From Mesorhizobium sp. M1B.F.Ca.ET.045.04.1.1 (GTDB lineage Bacteria; Pseudomonadota; Alphaproteobacteria; Rhizobiales; Rhizobiaceae): a stretch of 64,000 nucleotides of DNA. Of this stretch, positions 24,833-34,988 are shown piece after piece. A program made the translations under genes and the position numbers. Numbering within the stretch: position 1 is the stretch's first letter; each line of letters begins with the position of its first letter. The notes under the pieces are model-generated. The model made no database searches and had not been told where the DNA came from. It saw only the letters and a list, made by a program, of their open reading frames with translations. The stretch is from positions 2,209,001 to 2,273,000 of the forward strand of contig NZ_CP034448.1 in NCBI RefSeq assembly GCF_003952465.1, written 5' to 3'.

Positions 24833-27112
24833 TTACGCCGCAACCTGGCCTTCGACGGCCTGGACGAGCGCATCGGGGTCGAGGGGCTTGGTGACGAAGC
24901 CGCTGGCGCCGTGAGCCAGCACGGTGTGGCGCGTCTTTTCCTGGCTGTCGGCCGAAAGCACCATGATCGGGATCGGCGGCACGGCAAGCGCTTCCTCATG
25001 GCGGCGGATGGCGGCGATCGCGTCCAGCCCGTCCATCACCGGCATGTGCAGGTCCATCAGAACCACGTCGAAACGATGCTTGAGCCCGGCATCGGTTACG
25101 GCCTCGACCGCGGCCTTGCCGTTGCCGACGATCTTGACGCGATGCCCGGCCTTGAGCAGCGTGGCGCGGGCAAGCATTGCATTGATGTCGTTGTCCTCGG
25201 CGATCAGCACGGACAGGCCCTGATCGCGGCGGCGCGCGGACGCGGCACCGCGGGGTTTCGGCTGCGGCTCGGCCGGCGCCGCCACATGGCTGGTCAACAG
25301 CACACGCAGCAGCGTTTCGCCGCGCACCGGCCGGGCGAGGAACGTCGCGTAGCCGTTGGCGCGGAACTCGCCAAGCATGCCGCGATCGGTCGGAGCGATC
25401 AAGGTGATGGCCTCGCAATCGACAAAGCCGCTCTCGCGCAGGCGCTTCAGCAAACGGCCGTCGCTGTTTTCAAGCGCGGCATCGATCAGAAGCACGTTGC
25501 AGCCGGCGGCAAACGAAGCGGCCTGGCCCGGCGTCGCGGCGATATCGACGGCGCCGCCATGGGCGCGGATGGCGCGGGCGATGGCATCGGCCTCGACCGC
25601 GTTTTTCGACACGATCACCGCGCGCCGGTCCGAGAGGATATTGTGGCGATGCGGCGGCGGCTCGGTCGCCGCGGTGGCGGGGATATCGAAGACGAATTCG
25701 GACCCTTCGCCGAGCCGGCTCGAAACCGAGATCGTGCCGCCCATGGCGATCACCAGCCGCTTGGAGATGGCAAGGCCGAGACCGGCGCCGCCATGCACCC
25801 TTGTCGAGGTGCCGTCGGATTGCTCGAACTCCTCGAAAATGCGCTCCATGTCCTCTTCGCGCAGTCCCGGACCTGTGTCGGCGATGGTGAAGCAGATGCG
25901 GTCGGTGCTCTCGGTGCGGGCGCGCGTGACGGTGAGCAGAACGCCGCCGGCGTCGGTGAATTTGACGGCGTTGCCGATGAGATTGAGTAGCACCTGGCGC
26001 ACGCGGCCGGGATCGGCGGTGATCATCTGCGGCACGTCGGGCTCGACATAACAGCCAAGACCGATGTTCTTGGAGAAGGCTCTCGCCGCCAGGAGCTCGA
26101 TGATGTTGTCGGCGATTTCGCGCAGCGAGGTCGGCTGCGGCTCGGGATCGAAGCGGCCGGCCTCGATCTTGGAATAGTCGAGAAGGTCCTCGATCAGCGC
26201 AAGAAGCGCGCTTGCGGAGGTGGAGACGGCGCCGACATAGGTGCGCTGCTCCGGCGACAGGTCGGTGTCGGCAAGCAGCTTCGCCATGCCCATGATGCCG
26301 TTCATCGGCGTGCGGATCTCGTGGCTGACGGTGGCGAGGAAGCGCGACTTGGCCTGGCTTGCATATTCGGCCCGCTCGCGGGCGGTAATCAGCGAGGATT
26401 CGGCGCGCTTGCGGGCGGTGATGTCGCGCGCGATAGCCCGGTGCGACACCGCGCCCGTATCCTTGTCGCGCACCGAGAGCTCGATCCAGGAGAACCAGCG
26501 CGGTCCGTTCGGCGTGCGGACGGCGACATCGGTGGAGCTCAGGCATTCGTGGTCCGAGAAGGCGGCGTCGGGCACGACGCCGACATCTATGCCGAGCTCG
26601 GAAAGCGTCTTGCCGGCAAGGTCGCGCTGGTCGGTGTCGACAAGCGAGGCGAACACCTTGTTGGCATAGACGATATGGCCGTCGCGGTCGCGATGGACGA
26701 CGAGATCGCCGAGCGCATCGATCAGGCCACGAAAACGCTCCTCGCTCTCCTGCATCTCCCACATGCGGTCGGCGAGCGTCTCGATCTCGGCGCGGCTGCG
26801 GGCGGCGGTCTCGTCGAGAAGAGCCGTGGTGCGGCGCTCCGTGTTCCTGTTGCGCAGATGCATGGCGAGGCTGCCGAGGCCGCTCGCCAGCAGGCCGACG
26901 GTGATGAAGATCGGCGCTCCGGTGAGATGCGCCAGCCCGGCCAGCACGGCGATGGCGACGATCGTCAGGAACGGCAGGCCTTCACGGCTGTCCGCTTGCA
27001 AGGCAGGGACCAGCGGCGGCGCAACGAGCACCTGCCGCTTCGGCGCGCCGGCGTCCAGCCCGTCATCGCCTGCGACCTTGCTGTCCTGTCTGATGTCGGA
27101 GTCCGCGAACAT
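24833..27112 (-). CDS. Hybrid sensor histidine kinase (PAS, HisKA, HATPase, two receiver domains)
   Basis: A 759-residue inner-membrane signalling kinase. Two adjacent membrane helices (about 48-64 and 67-86) are followed by a short coiled coil, a PAS domain (about 125-245) and HisKA with the phosphoacceptor in [13 protein letters not shown] (His about 273). The ATPase part has N-box [16 protein letters not shown] and GAGLGLAI. A degenerate receiver ([12 protein letters not shown]) follows, then an intact C-terminal receiver with [13 protein letters not shown] (phosphorylatable Asp) and the conserved Lys in FVTKPLDP. No cognate regulator or Hpt gene is adjacent, so its output is unknown. It lies downstream of acuI beyond a terminator-like palindrome. 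Confidence 0.9.
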   Translation of the reverse strand: MFADSDIRQDSKVAGDDGLDAGAPKRQVLVAPPLVPALQADSREGLPFLTIVAIAVLAGLAHLTGAPIFITVGLLASGLGSLAMHLRNRNTERRTTALLDETAARSRAEIETLADRMWEMQESEERFRGLIDALGDLVVHRDRDGHIVYANKVFASLVDTDQRDLAGKTLSELGIDVGVVPDAAFSDHECLSSTDVAVRTPNGPRWFSWIELSVRDKDTGAVSHRAIARDITARKRAESSLITARERAEYASQAKSRFLATVSHEIRTPMNGIMGMAKLLADTDLSPEQRTYVGAVSTSASALLALIEDLLDYSKIEAGRFDPEPQPTSLREIADNIIELLAARAFSKNIGLGCYVEPDVPQMITADPGRVRQVLLNLIGNAVKFTDAGGVLLTVTRARTESTDRICFTIADTGPGLREEDMERIFEEFEQSDGTSTRVHGGAGLGLAISKRLVIAMGGTISVSSRLGEGSEFVFDIPATAATEPPPHRHNILSDRRAVIVSKNAVEADAIARAIRAHGGAVDIAATPGQAASFAAGCNVLLIDAALENSDGRLLKRLRESGFVDCEAITLIAPTDRGMLGEFRANGYATFLARPVRGETLLRVLLTSHVAAPAEPQPKPRGAASARRRDQGLSVLIAEDNDINAMLARATLLKAGHRVKIVGNGKAAVEAVTDAGLKHRFDVVLMDLHMPVMDGLDAIAAIRRHEEALAVPPIPIMVLSADSQEKTRHTVLAHGASGFVTKPLDPDALVQAVEGQVAA

Positions 27113-27199
27113 GCGGGAAACCTTGCCAGACAGAGATTATGGAAGCTTGCGGCGGATCGTTCGAATTTTAGCCTTCCACGCCGATTTCACGCTGTTTTG

Positions 27200-27247
27200 G
27201 CGCAATTCCGGACGGAAAACCGCCGAACACTTTTCCTGGAATTGCGC
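27200..27247. repeat. GCAATTCC palindrome, copy A (terminator-like, after acuI)
   Basis: GCGCAATTCC at 27200-27209 pairs with GGAATTGCGC at 27238-27247, with an inner GGAAAA/TTTTCC stem. The outer arm touches the TAG stop of acuI, so on the minus strand it is a hairpin starting at the stop codon and probably ends acuI transcription before the histidine kinase gene. Confidence 0.8.
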
Positions 27248-28236
27248 TACATATCGACGACCACGCGGCCCCTGATCTTGCCATGGATAATGTCGCGCGC
27301 GGCGTCGACGATCCCGTCGAAGCCGATCGACCGCGACAGGGTCGATAGCTTCTTCAAATCGAGATCGGCACCGATGCGGCGCCATGCCTCGAGGCGGACC
27401 GGTTTCGGCGCCATGACGGAATCGATGCCGAGCAGCGACACGCCGCGCAGGATAAAGGGGGCGACGCTCGTCGGCAGGTCCATGCCGCCGGCCAGGCCGC
27501 AAGCGGCGACCGCGCCGCCATAGGATGTCATCGACAGCACATTGGCGAGCGTATGGGTGCCGACCGAGTCGACGCCGCCCGCCCAGCGTTCCTTGGCGAG
27601 CGGCTTTGCCGGCTGGCTGAGCTCGTCGCGCGAGATCACCTCGGCCGCGCCGAGATCGATCAGATAGGGGCTTTCGGCATTGCGCCCGGTGGAAGCGACG
27701 ACATGGTAGCCAAGGGTGGAGAGGATCGAGATGGCGACAGAGCCGACGCCGCCGGCAGCGCCCGTCACCACCACAGGCCCGCGGTCCGGCACGATGCCGT
27801 GCCGCTCCAGCGCCATGACGGCGAGCATCGCCGTATAGCCGGCGGTGCCGACGGCCATCGCATCATGCGGGCTCATGCTCTCGGGCAGCGGCACGAGCCA
27901 GTCGCCCTTGACGCGGGCGCGCCCGGCATAGGCGCCGTAATGCGTCTCGCCGACACCCCAGCCGTTGAGGATCACCTTGTCGCCCTTGCGCCAATCGGCA
28001 TGGGAAGATGAAATGACGGTGCCGGCGAAATCGATGCCGGGCACCAGCGGCCAGCGGCGCACGACCGGCGCCTTGCCGGTGATGGCCAGCCCATCCTTGT
28101 AGTTCACCGTCGTCGCCTCGACGGCGACGGTGACATCGCCTTCCATCAGCTCGGCCTCGGTGAGGTCGACGATCTCGACCGACTGCTTCTTCTCGGCGTC
28201 GCGCGAAACGAGGATGGCTTTGAAGGTATCGGACAC
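27247..28236 (-). CDS. acuI: Acrylyl-CoA reductase-type MDR oxidoreductase (AcuI/YhdH)
   Basis: NADPH-dependent reductase of acrylyl-CoA to propionyl-CoA, which protects against acrylate and related electrophiles. The 329-residue protein fits YhdH/AcuI: FKAILVSRDAEKK start, TVNYKDGLAITGKAPVVRRW, PGIDFAGTV, the NADPH motif VVVTGAAGGVGSVAISIL, and GIDSVMAPKPVRLEAWRRI near the end, which is characteristic of this branch. It has no zinc motif. ATG at 28236 follows an AGGAGAC site. It is separated from lspA upstream and the histidine kinase downstream by two copies of the same palindromic repeat, so it is probably its own unit. Confidence 0.88.
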   Translation of the reverse strand: MSDTFKAILVSRDAEKKQSVEIVDLTEAELMEGDVTVAVEATTVNYKDGLAITGKAPVVRRWPLVPGIDFAGTVISSSHADWRKGDKVILNGWGVGETHYGAYAGRARVKGDWLVPLPESMSPHDAMAVGTAGYTAMLAVMALERHGIVPDRGPVVVTGAAGGVGSVAISILSTLGYHVVASTGRNAESPYLIDLGAAEVISRDELSQPAKPLAKERWAGGVDSVGTHTLANVLSMTSYGGAVAACGLAGGMDLPTSVAPFILRGVSLLGIDSVMAPKPVRLEAWRRIGADLDLKKLSTLSRSIGFDGIVDAARDIIHGKIRGRVVVDM

Positions 28237-28268
28237 TTTTGTCTCCTCGGTTCTGGCGATTTGTTTAC

Positions 28269-28312
28269 GCAGTTGCGGCGGAAAACCGCCTTCACATTTT
28301 CCCTGGAATTGC
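28269..28312. repeat. GCAATTCC palindrome, copy B (between lspA and acuI)
   Basis: GCAGTTGCGGCGGAAAACCG pairs imperfectly with CATTTTCCCTGGAATTGCC. Same architecture as copies A, C and F. It lies between the lspA stop (28348) and the acuI start (28236) on the minus strand and could stop lspA transcripts. Confidence 0.7.
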
Positions 28313-28347
28313 CCTTGAAACGAATTTGGGGCGGCGGCCGCGCTAGG

Positions 28348-28836
28348 TCAATTGCCTCGGTCCTGGGGCTTGGTTTCCCGCCGCCAGCCGATCAGTTCGT
28401 CGAAGACAACTAGGGCTGCGCCGACGGAAATGAAGGCGTCGGCGAGATTGAACACCGCGAAGGACCAGACGGGCGTGTGGAACAGGATGTAGTCGATGAC
28501 GTGGCCGTAGACGGCGCGGTCGATCAGGTTGCCCAGCGCGCCGCCGACGATCAGGGCGAAGCCGATGCGGGCAATGACGTGGCCGGGGGGCGTGCGCACG
28601 GCGAGATAGAGCACGAAAGCGACAACGAGCGCGGCGATGACCACCAGGCCGGTGTCGCCGAAGGAAGAGAACATCGAGAAGGCGATGCCGGTGTTGTAGG
28701 TGCGAAACAGCGCCAGGAACGGCAAGAGATCGACCTTTTCCTGGAAGGCCAGGCCGTTCTCGACCAGCTGCTTGATCCATTGGTCGAGCGCGATTGCCGC
28801 GACGACCAGCAGGGCGTAAGGGGACCAGGATTTCAC
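28348..28836 (-). CDS. lspA: Lipoprotein signal peptidase (signal peptidase II)
   Basis: Inner-membrane aspartyl protease that cleaves signal peptides of diacylglyceryl-modified prolipoproteins. The 162-residue protein has four membrane helices and both catalytic Asp motifs: GGALGNLIDRAVYGHVIDYI and FAVFNLADAFISVGAAL. The start is GTG 28836 with GAGGACTGCCAA upstream. It lies 10 bp after the TrmH-family gene on the same strand, as part of a methyltransferase-TrmH-lspA unit, an order frequent in rhizobia. Confidence 0.93.
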   Translation of the reverse strand: MKSWSPYALLVVAAIALDQWIKQLVENGLAFQEKVDLLPFLALFRTYNTGIAFSMFSSFGDTGLVVIAALVVAFVLYLAVRTPPGHVIARIGFALIVGGALGNLIDRAVYGHVIDYILFHTPVWSFAVFNLADAFISVGAALVVFDELIGWRRETKPQDRGN

Positions 28837-28846
28837 TTGGCAGTCC

Positions 28847-29707
28847 TCATCGCGTGTCGGTGGCGGGGTCGAGCTTCAACGCGCCGCGCCGGATCTCGAA
28901 CAGCATCACGCCGGTGGCAACCGCCAGATTGAGCGAATCGGCGCGGCCGGCCTGCGGGATTCTCAACAGCCGGTCGCAGCTTTCGGCGAGGCTGTCGGGC
29001 AGCCCTTGCTGCTCGTTGCCCATCAAGAGCAGCACCGGGCCCCTTGAGAAGTCGACCGAGCGGTAGTCGACCGCGCCCTTCAGATGCGTCCCTGCGACCA
29101 GACCCGGGAAATCGCGCCGCCAGGCGAGGAAAGCCTGCTCCGTCGCCTTGGCGACCGGCACGGCGAAGATCGAGCCCATGGTGGCGCGCACCGTTTCCAG
29201 CGAAAACGGATCGGTGGTGTCGCCGACCAGGATGATGCCCTTGGCGCCAACGGCATCGACGGTGCGGATGACGGTGCCGAGGTTGCCTGGGTCGCGCACG
29301 CGGTCGAGCGCGACCCAGACGTCGCCGTCTGTGGCGCGGATACCTTTTAGCGGCAGCGTCTGCTGCGCGAAGACGCCGACGACCATTTGCGGGTTTTCGC
29401 GGCGAGTGATTGCGGTGAGCACCTTTTCCGAGACTTCGAGCACGGTGCCGCCGGCGGCGACCGTGCGCGCCGCGACTTTTTCGACGGCCGCGTTGCCTCG
29501 TCCTGCCTTGGCGAAGACCAACGTCCTGATCGACCAGCCGAGGTCGAGCGCGTCGATGACCAGCTTCAAGCCTTCGGCCATGAAGGCGTTCTGCTGGTCG
29601 CGGAATTTCTTCAGCGCCAGCGCCTTGATGTCCTTGACCAGCGGATTGGCGAGGCTGGTGACTTCCTTGACCTGGCCGACCGGCCGGTGTCCGTCATACG
29701 CGACCAT
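28847..29707 (-). CDS. TrmH/SpoU-family RNA 2'-O-methyltransferase
   Basis: Methylates ribose 2'-OH of rRNA or tRNA with SAM. The 286-residue protein has an N-terminal substrate-binding domain (SLANPLVKDIKALALKKFRD) and a SPOUT knot domain with motif 1 LDRVRDPGNLGTVIRT, motif 2 LLLMGNEQQGLP and motif 3 RIPQAGRADSLNLAVATGVM. The motifs are those of the 23S rRNA G2251-type family; the target nucleotide cannot be read. It starts 1 bp after the end of the upstream methyltransferase gene and ends 10 bp before lspA, so the three are an operon. Confidence 0.9.
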   Translation of the reverse strand: MVAYDGHRPVGQVKEVTSLANPLVKDIKALALKKFRDQQNAFMAEGLKLVIDALDLGWSIRTLVFAKAGRGNAAVEKVAARTVAAGGTVLEVSEKVLTAITRRENPQMVVGVFAQQTLPLKGIRATDGDVWVALDRVRDPGNLGTVIRTVDAVGAKGIILVGDTTDPFSLETVRATMGSIFAVPVAKATEQAFLAWRRDFPGLVAGTHLKGAVDYRSVDFSRGPVLLLMGNEQQGLPDSLAESCDRLLRIPQAGRADSLNLAVATGVMLFEIRRGALKLDPATDTR

Positions 29708-29708
29708 T

Positions 29709-30770
29709 TCAAGCCACCCAGCGCGAGAACAGCGAGGTCGACAGCGCGCGGCCGGCCGATTTCTCGCGGATGATCAGCTCGCCGGATTCGACCGTGCCGC
29801 CCATGCCGGCGAAGGTGTCGCGCATCAAGGCATGGATGGCGAAGAAGGAGGCGCGGATCGAATAGGCGGTCAGAACGACAGCGAGCGGCTTCGGCGTCAG
29901 GATCGAGCGGCAGAGGTCGGTGAGAGCCGGCAGGTCCTCGAACAATTGCCAGACTTCGCCCTTCGGGCCGCGACCATAAGCCGGCGGGTCGAAGAGGACG
30001 ATGTCGTAGCGGCTGCCGCGGCGCTCCTCGCGCTCGGCGAACTTCACCGCGTCCTCGACGATCCAGCGGATCGGCTTGTCGGAGAGGCCGGCCATCTCCT
30101 GGTTTTCCCGCGCCCAGCCGATCGCTTTCTTCGAGGCGTCGACATGCGTGACCTCGGCGCCTGCGCGGGCCGCCACCAGCGAGGCAAGGCCGGTGTAGCC
30201 GAACAGGTTCAGCACCTTCACCGGACGCCGGGCGGCCGCGATCAGCCCTGCCATATGGTCCCAGTGCGAGGCCTGTTCGGGGAAGACGCCGACGTGGCGG
30301 AAGGAGGTGAAGCGGCCGAGATAGTCGATGCCGTCATGCTTCATCGGCCAGGTTTCGCCGAGCGGCGTTTTCGGGAAACGCCAGCGGCCGATGCCTTCCT
30401 CGTCGGTGTCGCCGGTGAAGATGGCGTCGGCGCGCTCCCATTCCTTCGCCGGCAGCGCCCGCTGCCAGATCGCCTGGCCTTCCGGACGCACGATGCGGTA
30501 AGGCCCATACTGCTCCAGCTTCTCGCCGGCGCCGCTGTCCAGCAGCGCATAGTCGGCGTTGGGCGCGACTTCGAGGATCAGCGGCAGGCGCTCGGCGGGC
30601 AGCGGGCCGTCGCGGCGGATAAGAGGGCGCGGCGCTGGTTTTGCCTCCTGGCGATGATGCGGCTCCGACCTCGCCGCCGAAGCGGTCTCGCGCAGGCGCG
30701 ACTGGCTGGAACCGGGTTTCGCCGGCTGGCGCGGACGGTTGTCGCGGTTTCGGTCGCGAAAGGACTTCAA
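29709..30770 (-). CDS. Class I SAM-dependent rRNA methyltransferase, RlmI-like
   Basis: A predicted RNA base methyltransferase of about 353 residues. It has the SAM site VLNLFGYTGLASLVAARAGA, HVDASKKAIGWARENQEMAG and the catalytic FDPPAYGRG (an NPPY-type motif). Before these are an RlmI-like linker (LEQYGPYRIVRPEGQAIW) and a basic, Pro/Arg-rich N-terminal tail. No ATG suits the start; TTG at 30770 lies 7 bp after GGAG and is chosen. The longer frame would run into the divergent regulator gene. It heads the operon with the TrmH-family gene and lspA. Confidence 0.82.
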   Translation of the reverse strand: MKSFRDRNRDNRPRQPAKPGSSQSRLRETASAARSEPHHRQEAKPAPRPLIRRDGPLPAERLPLILEVAPNADYALLDSGAGEKLEQYGPYRIVRPEGQAIWQRALPAKEWERADAIFTGDTDEEGIGRWRFPKTPLGETWPMKHDGIDYLGRFTSFRHVGVFPEQASHWDHMAGLIAAARRPVKVLNLFGYTGLASLVAARAGAEVTHVDASKKAIGWARENQEMAGLSDKPIRWIVEDAVKFAEREERRGSRYDIVLFDPPAYGRGPKGEVWQLFEDLPALTDLCRSILTPKPLAVVLTAYSIRASFFAIHALMRDTFAGMGGTVESGELIIREKSAGRALSTSLFSRWVA

Positions 30771-30894
30771 GAACAATCTCCGGAACGGCAGGCCGCTTTT
30801 GGCATAGGCCCTCCGCCTTCGCAACCAGATGGTCCGCCGCTGCTCTGTCGCGATGCGATGGACCTCGCCCGAAGAAACAGGCAAATCTCCGGTC

Positions 30895-31605
30895 ATGTCC
30901 CGTTCCGAACGCCTGCTCGACCTGATCCAGATCCTGCGCCGCCACCGCCGGCCGGTGAGCGGCCGCACGCTTGCCGGCGAGATGGGCGTGTCGATCCGCA
31001 CGCTCTACCGCGACATCGCGACGCTGCAGGGGCAGGGCGCGCCGATCGAAGGCGAGGCGGGGCTGGGTTATGTGCTGAAGCCCGGCTTCATGCTGCCGCC
31101 GCTGATGTTCACCGACGAGGAGATCGAGGCGATCGTGCTCGGCTCGCGCTGGGTGGCGAAACAGCCGGACAAGCGGCTGGCCGCGGCCGCGACGAACGCG
31201 CTGTCCAAGATCGCGGCTGTCCTGCCGGACGATCTGCGCGAGGATCTCGACGCCACGACGCTGCTGGTCGGGCCGGGTTCGGGAACCGTCGAGGCGATCG
31301 ACCTCGGCGTGGTGCGGCAGGCGATCCGCGACGAGCGCAAGCTCGGCTTCCTCTATCGCGATGCCGGGGGCGCCGCGTCGGAGCGCTTGGTCTGGCCGTT
31401 CGCGCTCGGCTTCTTCGACAAGGTGCGGGTGATGGTGGCGTGGTGCGAGATGCGCCAGGATTTTCGCCACTTTCGCGCCGATCGCATGTCGGGTCTCAGT
31501 GCCACGGATATTCGCTATCCGCGCCGCCGCCAGGCTATGCTGAAGGAATGGCGGGCGACGCTCGACAGGCCGGTTCAGAACGCGTCGAACAATTCCGAGG
31601 ACTGA
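30895..31605 (+). CDS. YafY-type transcriptional regulator (HTH plus WYL domain)
   Basis: A 236-residue regulator with an N-terminal HTH_11 domain (MSRSERLLDLIQILRRHR, RTLAGEMGVSIRTLYRDIA) and a C-terminal WYL-type ligand domain (AIRDERKLGFLYRD, VWPFALGFFDKVRVMVAWC). WYL domains bind ligands such as nucleic acid pieces; the effector is unknown. ATG at 30895 is used. It is divergent from the methyltransferase operon (124 bp between starts) and 70 bp upstream of a VOC gene on its own strand, which is its likelier partner. Confidence 0.87.
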   Translation: MSRSERLLDLIQILRRHRRPVSGRTLAGEMGVSIRTLYRDIATLQGQGAPIEGEAGLGYVLKPGFMLPPLMFTDEEIEAIVLGSRWVAKQPDKRLAAAATNALSKIAAVLPDDLREDLDATTLLVGPGSGTVEAIDLGVVRQAIRDERKLGFLYRDAGGAASERLVWPFALGFFDKVRVMVAWCEMRQDFRHFRADRMSGLSATDIRYPRRRQAMLKEWRATLDRPVQNASNNSED

Positions 31606-31675
31606 ACACTGCTGCCAGAATCTGACAGTGGCGCGATCTAAGGTCGCCAAGGTTCAAACAGCTTGGAGATCAGAC

Positions 31676-32128
<453 letters not shown>

Positions 32129-32135
<7 letters not shown>

Positions 32136-33091
32136 AGCGCCTCGTAGACCGCGATGCCGGCGGCGAGGTCCTCGAGCGCGGCGCCGACCGACTTGAACAG
32201 CGTGATCTCGCCGTCGCCCTGCCGGCCCTGTTTCTCCCCGCGCGTCAGCTCATGCAGGTCGGCGACGATGGCTTCCGGCTTCAGCACGCCGGAAGCCAGT
32301 GGCTGGACGATGTCGCCGGCCTCCTTGGTGGCGCCGGCCCGGGTGTCGACATAGACGCGCGCGCGGACGATTGCATCGTCGTCGCTCTCGCGCATCTCCG
32401 GTGTGAAGCCGCCGACCAGATCGACATGGGTGCCCGGCTTCAGCAGCGCGCCCTTGATCAGCGGCGTGGTCGAGATCGTCGCCGAAGAGACGATGTCGGC
32501 CTCGCCAAGCTCCGCTTCGAGATCGCCGGCAACATTCGCCGGAAGGCCTTCGGCGCGGAGCGCTGCCGCCACCTTTTCGGCATTGGCCGGCGTGCGGTTC
32601 CAGATGCGGACGGATTTGATCGGCCGCATCGCCGAATGCGCCCTGGCGAGGAAAGGCGACAGCGCGCCGGCGCCGATCACCAAAAGCCGCGAGGCATCCT
32701 TGCGGGCGAGATAGGAGGCGGCGAGCGCCGAAGCGCAGGCCGTGCGCCACTGCGTCAGCCGCTGGCCGTCGATCAGCGCCTCAGGCTCGCCCGTCGTGCC
32801 GTCGAGCAGCAGATAGAGGCCCATCACCGCCGGCTTGCCGATGGCGTTGTTGTCCGGCGACACGGTGACGATCTTGACGCCGATATGGCCACCGGCCGAG
32901 CTGCCGGCGGCGTTGAAGTCGGTCCAGGCCGGCATCAACAGCAGTGTCGAGGCGGCTCCATCCGGGCGTTCGACGGCGTGGTGATGACGCACCGGCTGCA
33001 CCGCACCGTCGCGGAAGGCCGTGCGCAGCGTCTCGACCAGCCCTGGAAAGGTGAGCGCCTGATCGACCTCCGCGGCCGAGATGGTAAGCAT
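32129..33091 (-). CDS. Ornithine cyclodeaminase/mu-crystallin family protein
   Basis: A 320-residue NAD(P)-dependent enzyme of the family that includes ornithine cyclodeaminase, alanine dehydrogenase and ketimine reductases. It has LLMPAWT, GVKIVTVSPDN, the dinucleotide region LLVIGAGALSPFLARAH and ISTTPLIKGALLKPGTHVDL. The start MLTISAAEVDQAL follows a weak site. The true substrate is uncertain, because members differ by a few pocket residues. Upstream lies a palindromic repeat, and its stop codon is inside the heptanucleotide array. Confidence 0.86.
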
Positions 33092-33136
33092 CGAAGACTC
33101 CGTAGAATTAGAGCGCCGCTAGAGTTTTGCTTTCAC

Positions 33137-33174
33137 GCAATTCCCAGGCGGAAAACCGCTTTTCCTGGAATTGC
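33137..33174. repeat. GCAATTCC palindrome, copy C (after the LapA-like gene)
   Basis: GCAATTCCCAGGCGG then AAAACCGC, facing TTTTCCTGGAATTGC: nested outer (GCAATTCC/GGAATTGC) and inner stems. It begins 1 bp after the TGA stop of the LapA-like gene on the minus strand. Confidence 0.8.
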
Positions 33175-33175
33175 T

Positions 33176-33508
33176 TCAGTTCGAGGGTTTCGGCAGCGCT
33201 GGTCCCTTAGGCGCCGCCGGCGCGCGGCTCACCGCCTGGCGCAGGTTCTCGGCCTCGATGCCGCGCTGGCGCGCGAGCTTGCGGTAGCGGCCCTGCTTCA
33301 CCCAGGTCGCCAAGCTGCCGACGATCATGCCGATGGCTAAAGCCAGGAACAGGAAGATGAAAAGCGGCAAATTCAGCGTCAGCGCCGGATTGCCCGGATG
33401 GAACGGGTCGAGCGTGAAGGCGACCGGTCCGCGGTTGGCGACGGCAAGCGCGATCAAGATGACGGCCAGCGGCACGAGGACCACGACGAGCATGAAGCGA
33501 TTGAACAT
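33176..33508 (-). CDS. LapA-like membrane protein (DUF1049)
   Basis: A 110-residue protein with two membrane helices (about 5-24 and 46-68) and a basic cytoplasmic tail starting TWVKQGRYRKLARQRG, the LapA/DUF1049 layout. In E. coli LapA helps control LPS amount through LapB/FtsH; the alphaproteobacterial relatives are less known. ATG at 33508 lies before a RIME-like element. It is downstream of ihfB on the same strand, a common rhizobial order (sppA-ihfB-lapA). Confidence 0.82.
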   Translation of the reverse strand: MFNRFMLVVVLVPLAVILIALAVANRGPVAFTLDPFHPGNPALTLNLPLFIFLFLALAIGMIVGSLATWVKQGRYRKLARQRGIEAENLRQAVSRAPAAPKGPALPKPSN

Positions 33509-33532
33509 CAGATCTCCATGGAGAGGCGGCTC

Positions 33533-33636
33533 AAAGCGCGTCGCGATCTTTCGAGTTCGCCCTGCGCGCTTAGGTTTTTGATTTTACGCATGTCTTTGCC
33601 CCGAAACCGGTTCCCACTTTCGGGAGACATGCTTTA
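33533..33636. repeat. RIME-like intergenic mosaic element, copy 2
   Basis: About 104 bp, starting AAAGCGCGTCGCGATCTTTC and ending CCCACTTTCGGGAGACATGC; nearly identical to the copy at 21624. It lies between ihfB and the LapA-like gene, both on the minus strand. Confidence 0.78.
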
Positions 33637-33672
33637 AGCGCCGAGACGTCGTTTCGATCCGCCGGCACGGGC

Positions 33673-33957
33673 CTATTTGCCGCCGTTCAGCCTTTCGCGC
33701 AACTCCTTGCCGGTCTTGAAGAACGGCACCCACTTCTCCTCGACCTCGACGGACTCGCCGGTGCGCGGGTTGCGGCCGGTGCGGGCAGGGCGGTTTTTCA
33801 CCGAAAAGGCGCCGAAACCGCGCAACTCGACCCTGTTGCCTTCGGCAAGCGCATCGGTGATCTCGTCAAAGATTGCGCCGACGATGTTTTCGACGTCGCG
33901 CAGGAAAAGGTGCGGGTTGCGCGCGGCAATGATTTGCACAAGTTCGGATTTGATCAT
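33673..33957 (-). CDS. ihfB: Integration host factor subunit beta
   Basis: DNA-bending nucleoid protein that forms a dimer with IhfA. The 94-residue protein starts [17 protein letters not shown] and has the HU/IHF signature [20 protein letters not shown] with the intercalating Pro region, ending [16 protein letters not shown]. Length is exactly that of IHF-beta. ATG at 33957 follows GGGGAACGTTCTC. It follows sppA by 77 bp on the same strand. Confidence 0.94.
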   Translation of the reverse strand: MIKSELVQIIAARNPHLFLRDVENIVGAIFDEITDALAEGNRVELRGFGAFSVKNRPARTGRNPRTGESVEVEEKWVPFFKTGKELRERLNGGK

Positions 33958-34034
33958 GAGAACGTTCCCCGTAAACCACTGCAGTCACTTATCAGGATGA
34001 TTTTATTGCTTTATTTGGTTCTTCCTAACGGTTG

Positions 34035-34988
34035 TCAAGGGTGCCAGACCGAAACGAGACCGTCAAGGAACAAGCGGTCGGCGCCAAGCTCGTGAATGAC
34101 GTCGCCGCCGGCGTCGGGCAGGCCGAGCGCGTTGGCGACGGCTTTGGTCATGCTCCTCGTAAAGAAGAAGCCGCGCCCCTCCGTGCTTTTCCATTCGACG
34201 ACCTTGAGCTTGCTGTCGATGCCCTTGGTCGCCAGCCAGTCGATCGCCTCGGTCTCGCCGCCGACGGCATCGACCAGGTGATTGCCGAGCGCCTGGCGGC
34301 CGGTGAAGATCGAACCGTCGGCCAGAGCGAGCGCCTGCTCATGCGATATCTTGCGCCGTTCGGCGACAATGCCGACGAACCAGTCATAGCTGTCGAGGAT
34401 GAGCTTGCGCACCATTGCGCGCTCGTCGTCGTTGGTCGGCTTGAAGGGCGAAGGCGAGGCCTTGAGCGGCGAGGATTTCACTTCCTCGAGCTTGATGCCG
34501 AGCTTGTCCATCAGGGCGCTGACGTCGGGATACTGGATCAGCACGCCGATCGAGCCGACGATCGAGGTCTTGCGGGCAACGATGTGGTCGGCCGCACTCG
34601 CGATCATATAGCCGGCGGACGCCGCCAGCGTGCCGACCTCGGCCACCACCGGCTTGTCGCCGGCGAGCTTGCGCACTTCCTCATAGATCGACTCGCCGCC
34701 GACCGTGGTGCCTCCGGGCGAATCGATCGACAGGATGACGCCCTTCACCGTCGCGGACTTGCGGATCGTCTCCAGCCTTTTGATCAGCTCCTCGTCCTCG
34801 GTGATGGTGCCCTCGATCTTGACCTTGGCGATGTGGTCGACCGCCTGGCCGGTGAAATCCTCACCGTAGATCCATGCCGAAAATGCGATCAGCGCCGCCG
34901 CCAGAACCACAAACGCGGCGACGCGCCAGAACGTCAGCTTGCGGCGCAAGCGGCGGCGGTCGATCAGGTCGTCGGCTCTCATTGCCAT
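34035..34988 (-). CDS. sppA: Signal peptide peptidase SppA, 36-kDa type
   Basis: Inner-membrane serine protease that degrades cleaved signal peptides. The 317-residue protein has a basic N-terminus, one membrane helix (about 21-42) and an S49 protease domain: ILSIDSPGGTTVGGESIYEE, the nucleophile in LAASAGYMIASAAD, and the catalytic Lys region SSPLKASPSPFK. This is the single-domain form, half the size of E. coli SppA. ATG at 34988 is chosen because GTGAGGCTGACG precedes it. ihfB follows in the same direction. Confidence 0.9.
   Translation of the reverse strand: MAMRADDLIDRRRLRRKLTFWRVAAFVVLAAALIAFSAWIYGEDFTGQAVDHIAKVKIEGTITEDEELIKRLETIRKSATVKGVILSIDSPGGTTVGGESIYEEVRKLAGDKPVVAEVGTLAASAGYMIASAADHIVARKTSIVGSIGVLIQYPDVSALMDKLGIKLEEVKSSPLKASPSPFKPTNDDERAMVRKLILDSYDWFVGIVAERRKISHEQALALADGSIFTGRQALGNHLVDAVGGETEAIDWLATKGIDSKLKVVEWKSTEGRGFFFTRSMTKAVANALGLPDAGGDVIHELGADRLFLDGLVSVWHP

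Noticed and set aside
29148..31625. An 825-codon plus-strand open frame
   Set aside because: It runs antisense to the TrmH-family and RlmI-like genes, both with full motif sets, and over a divergent regulator gene in another frame. No ribosome site and a low-complexity product.
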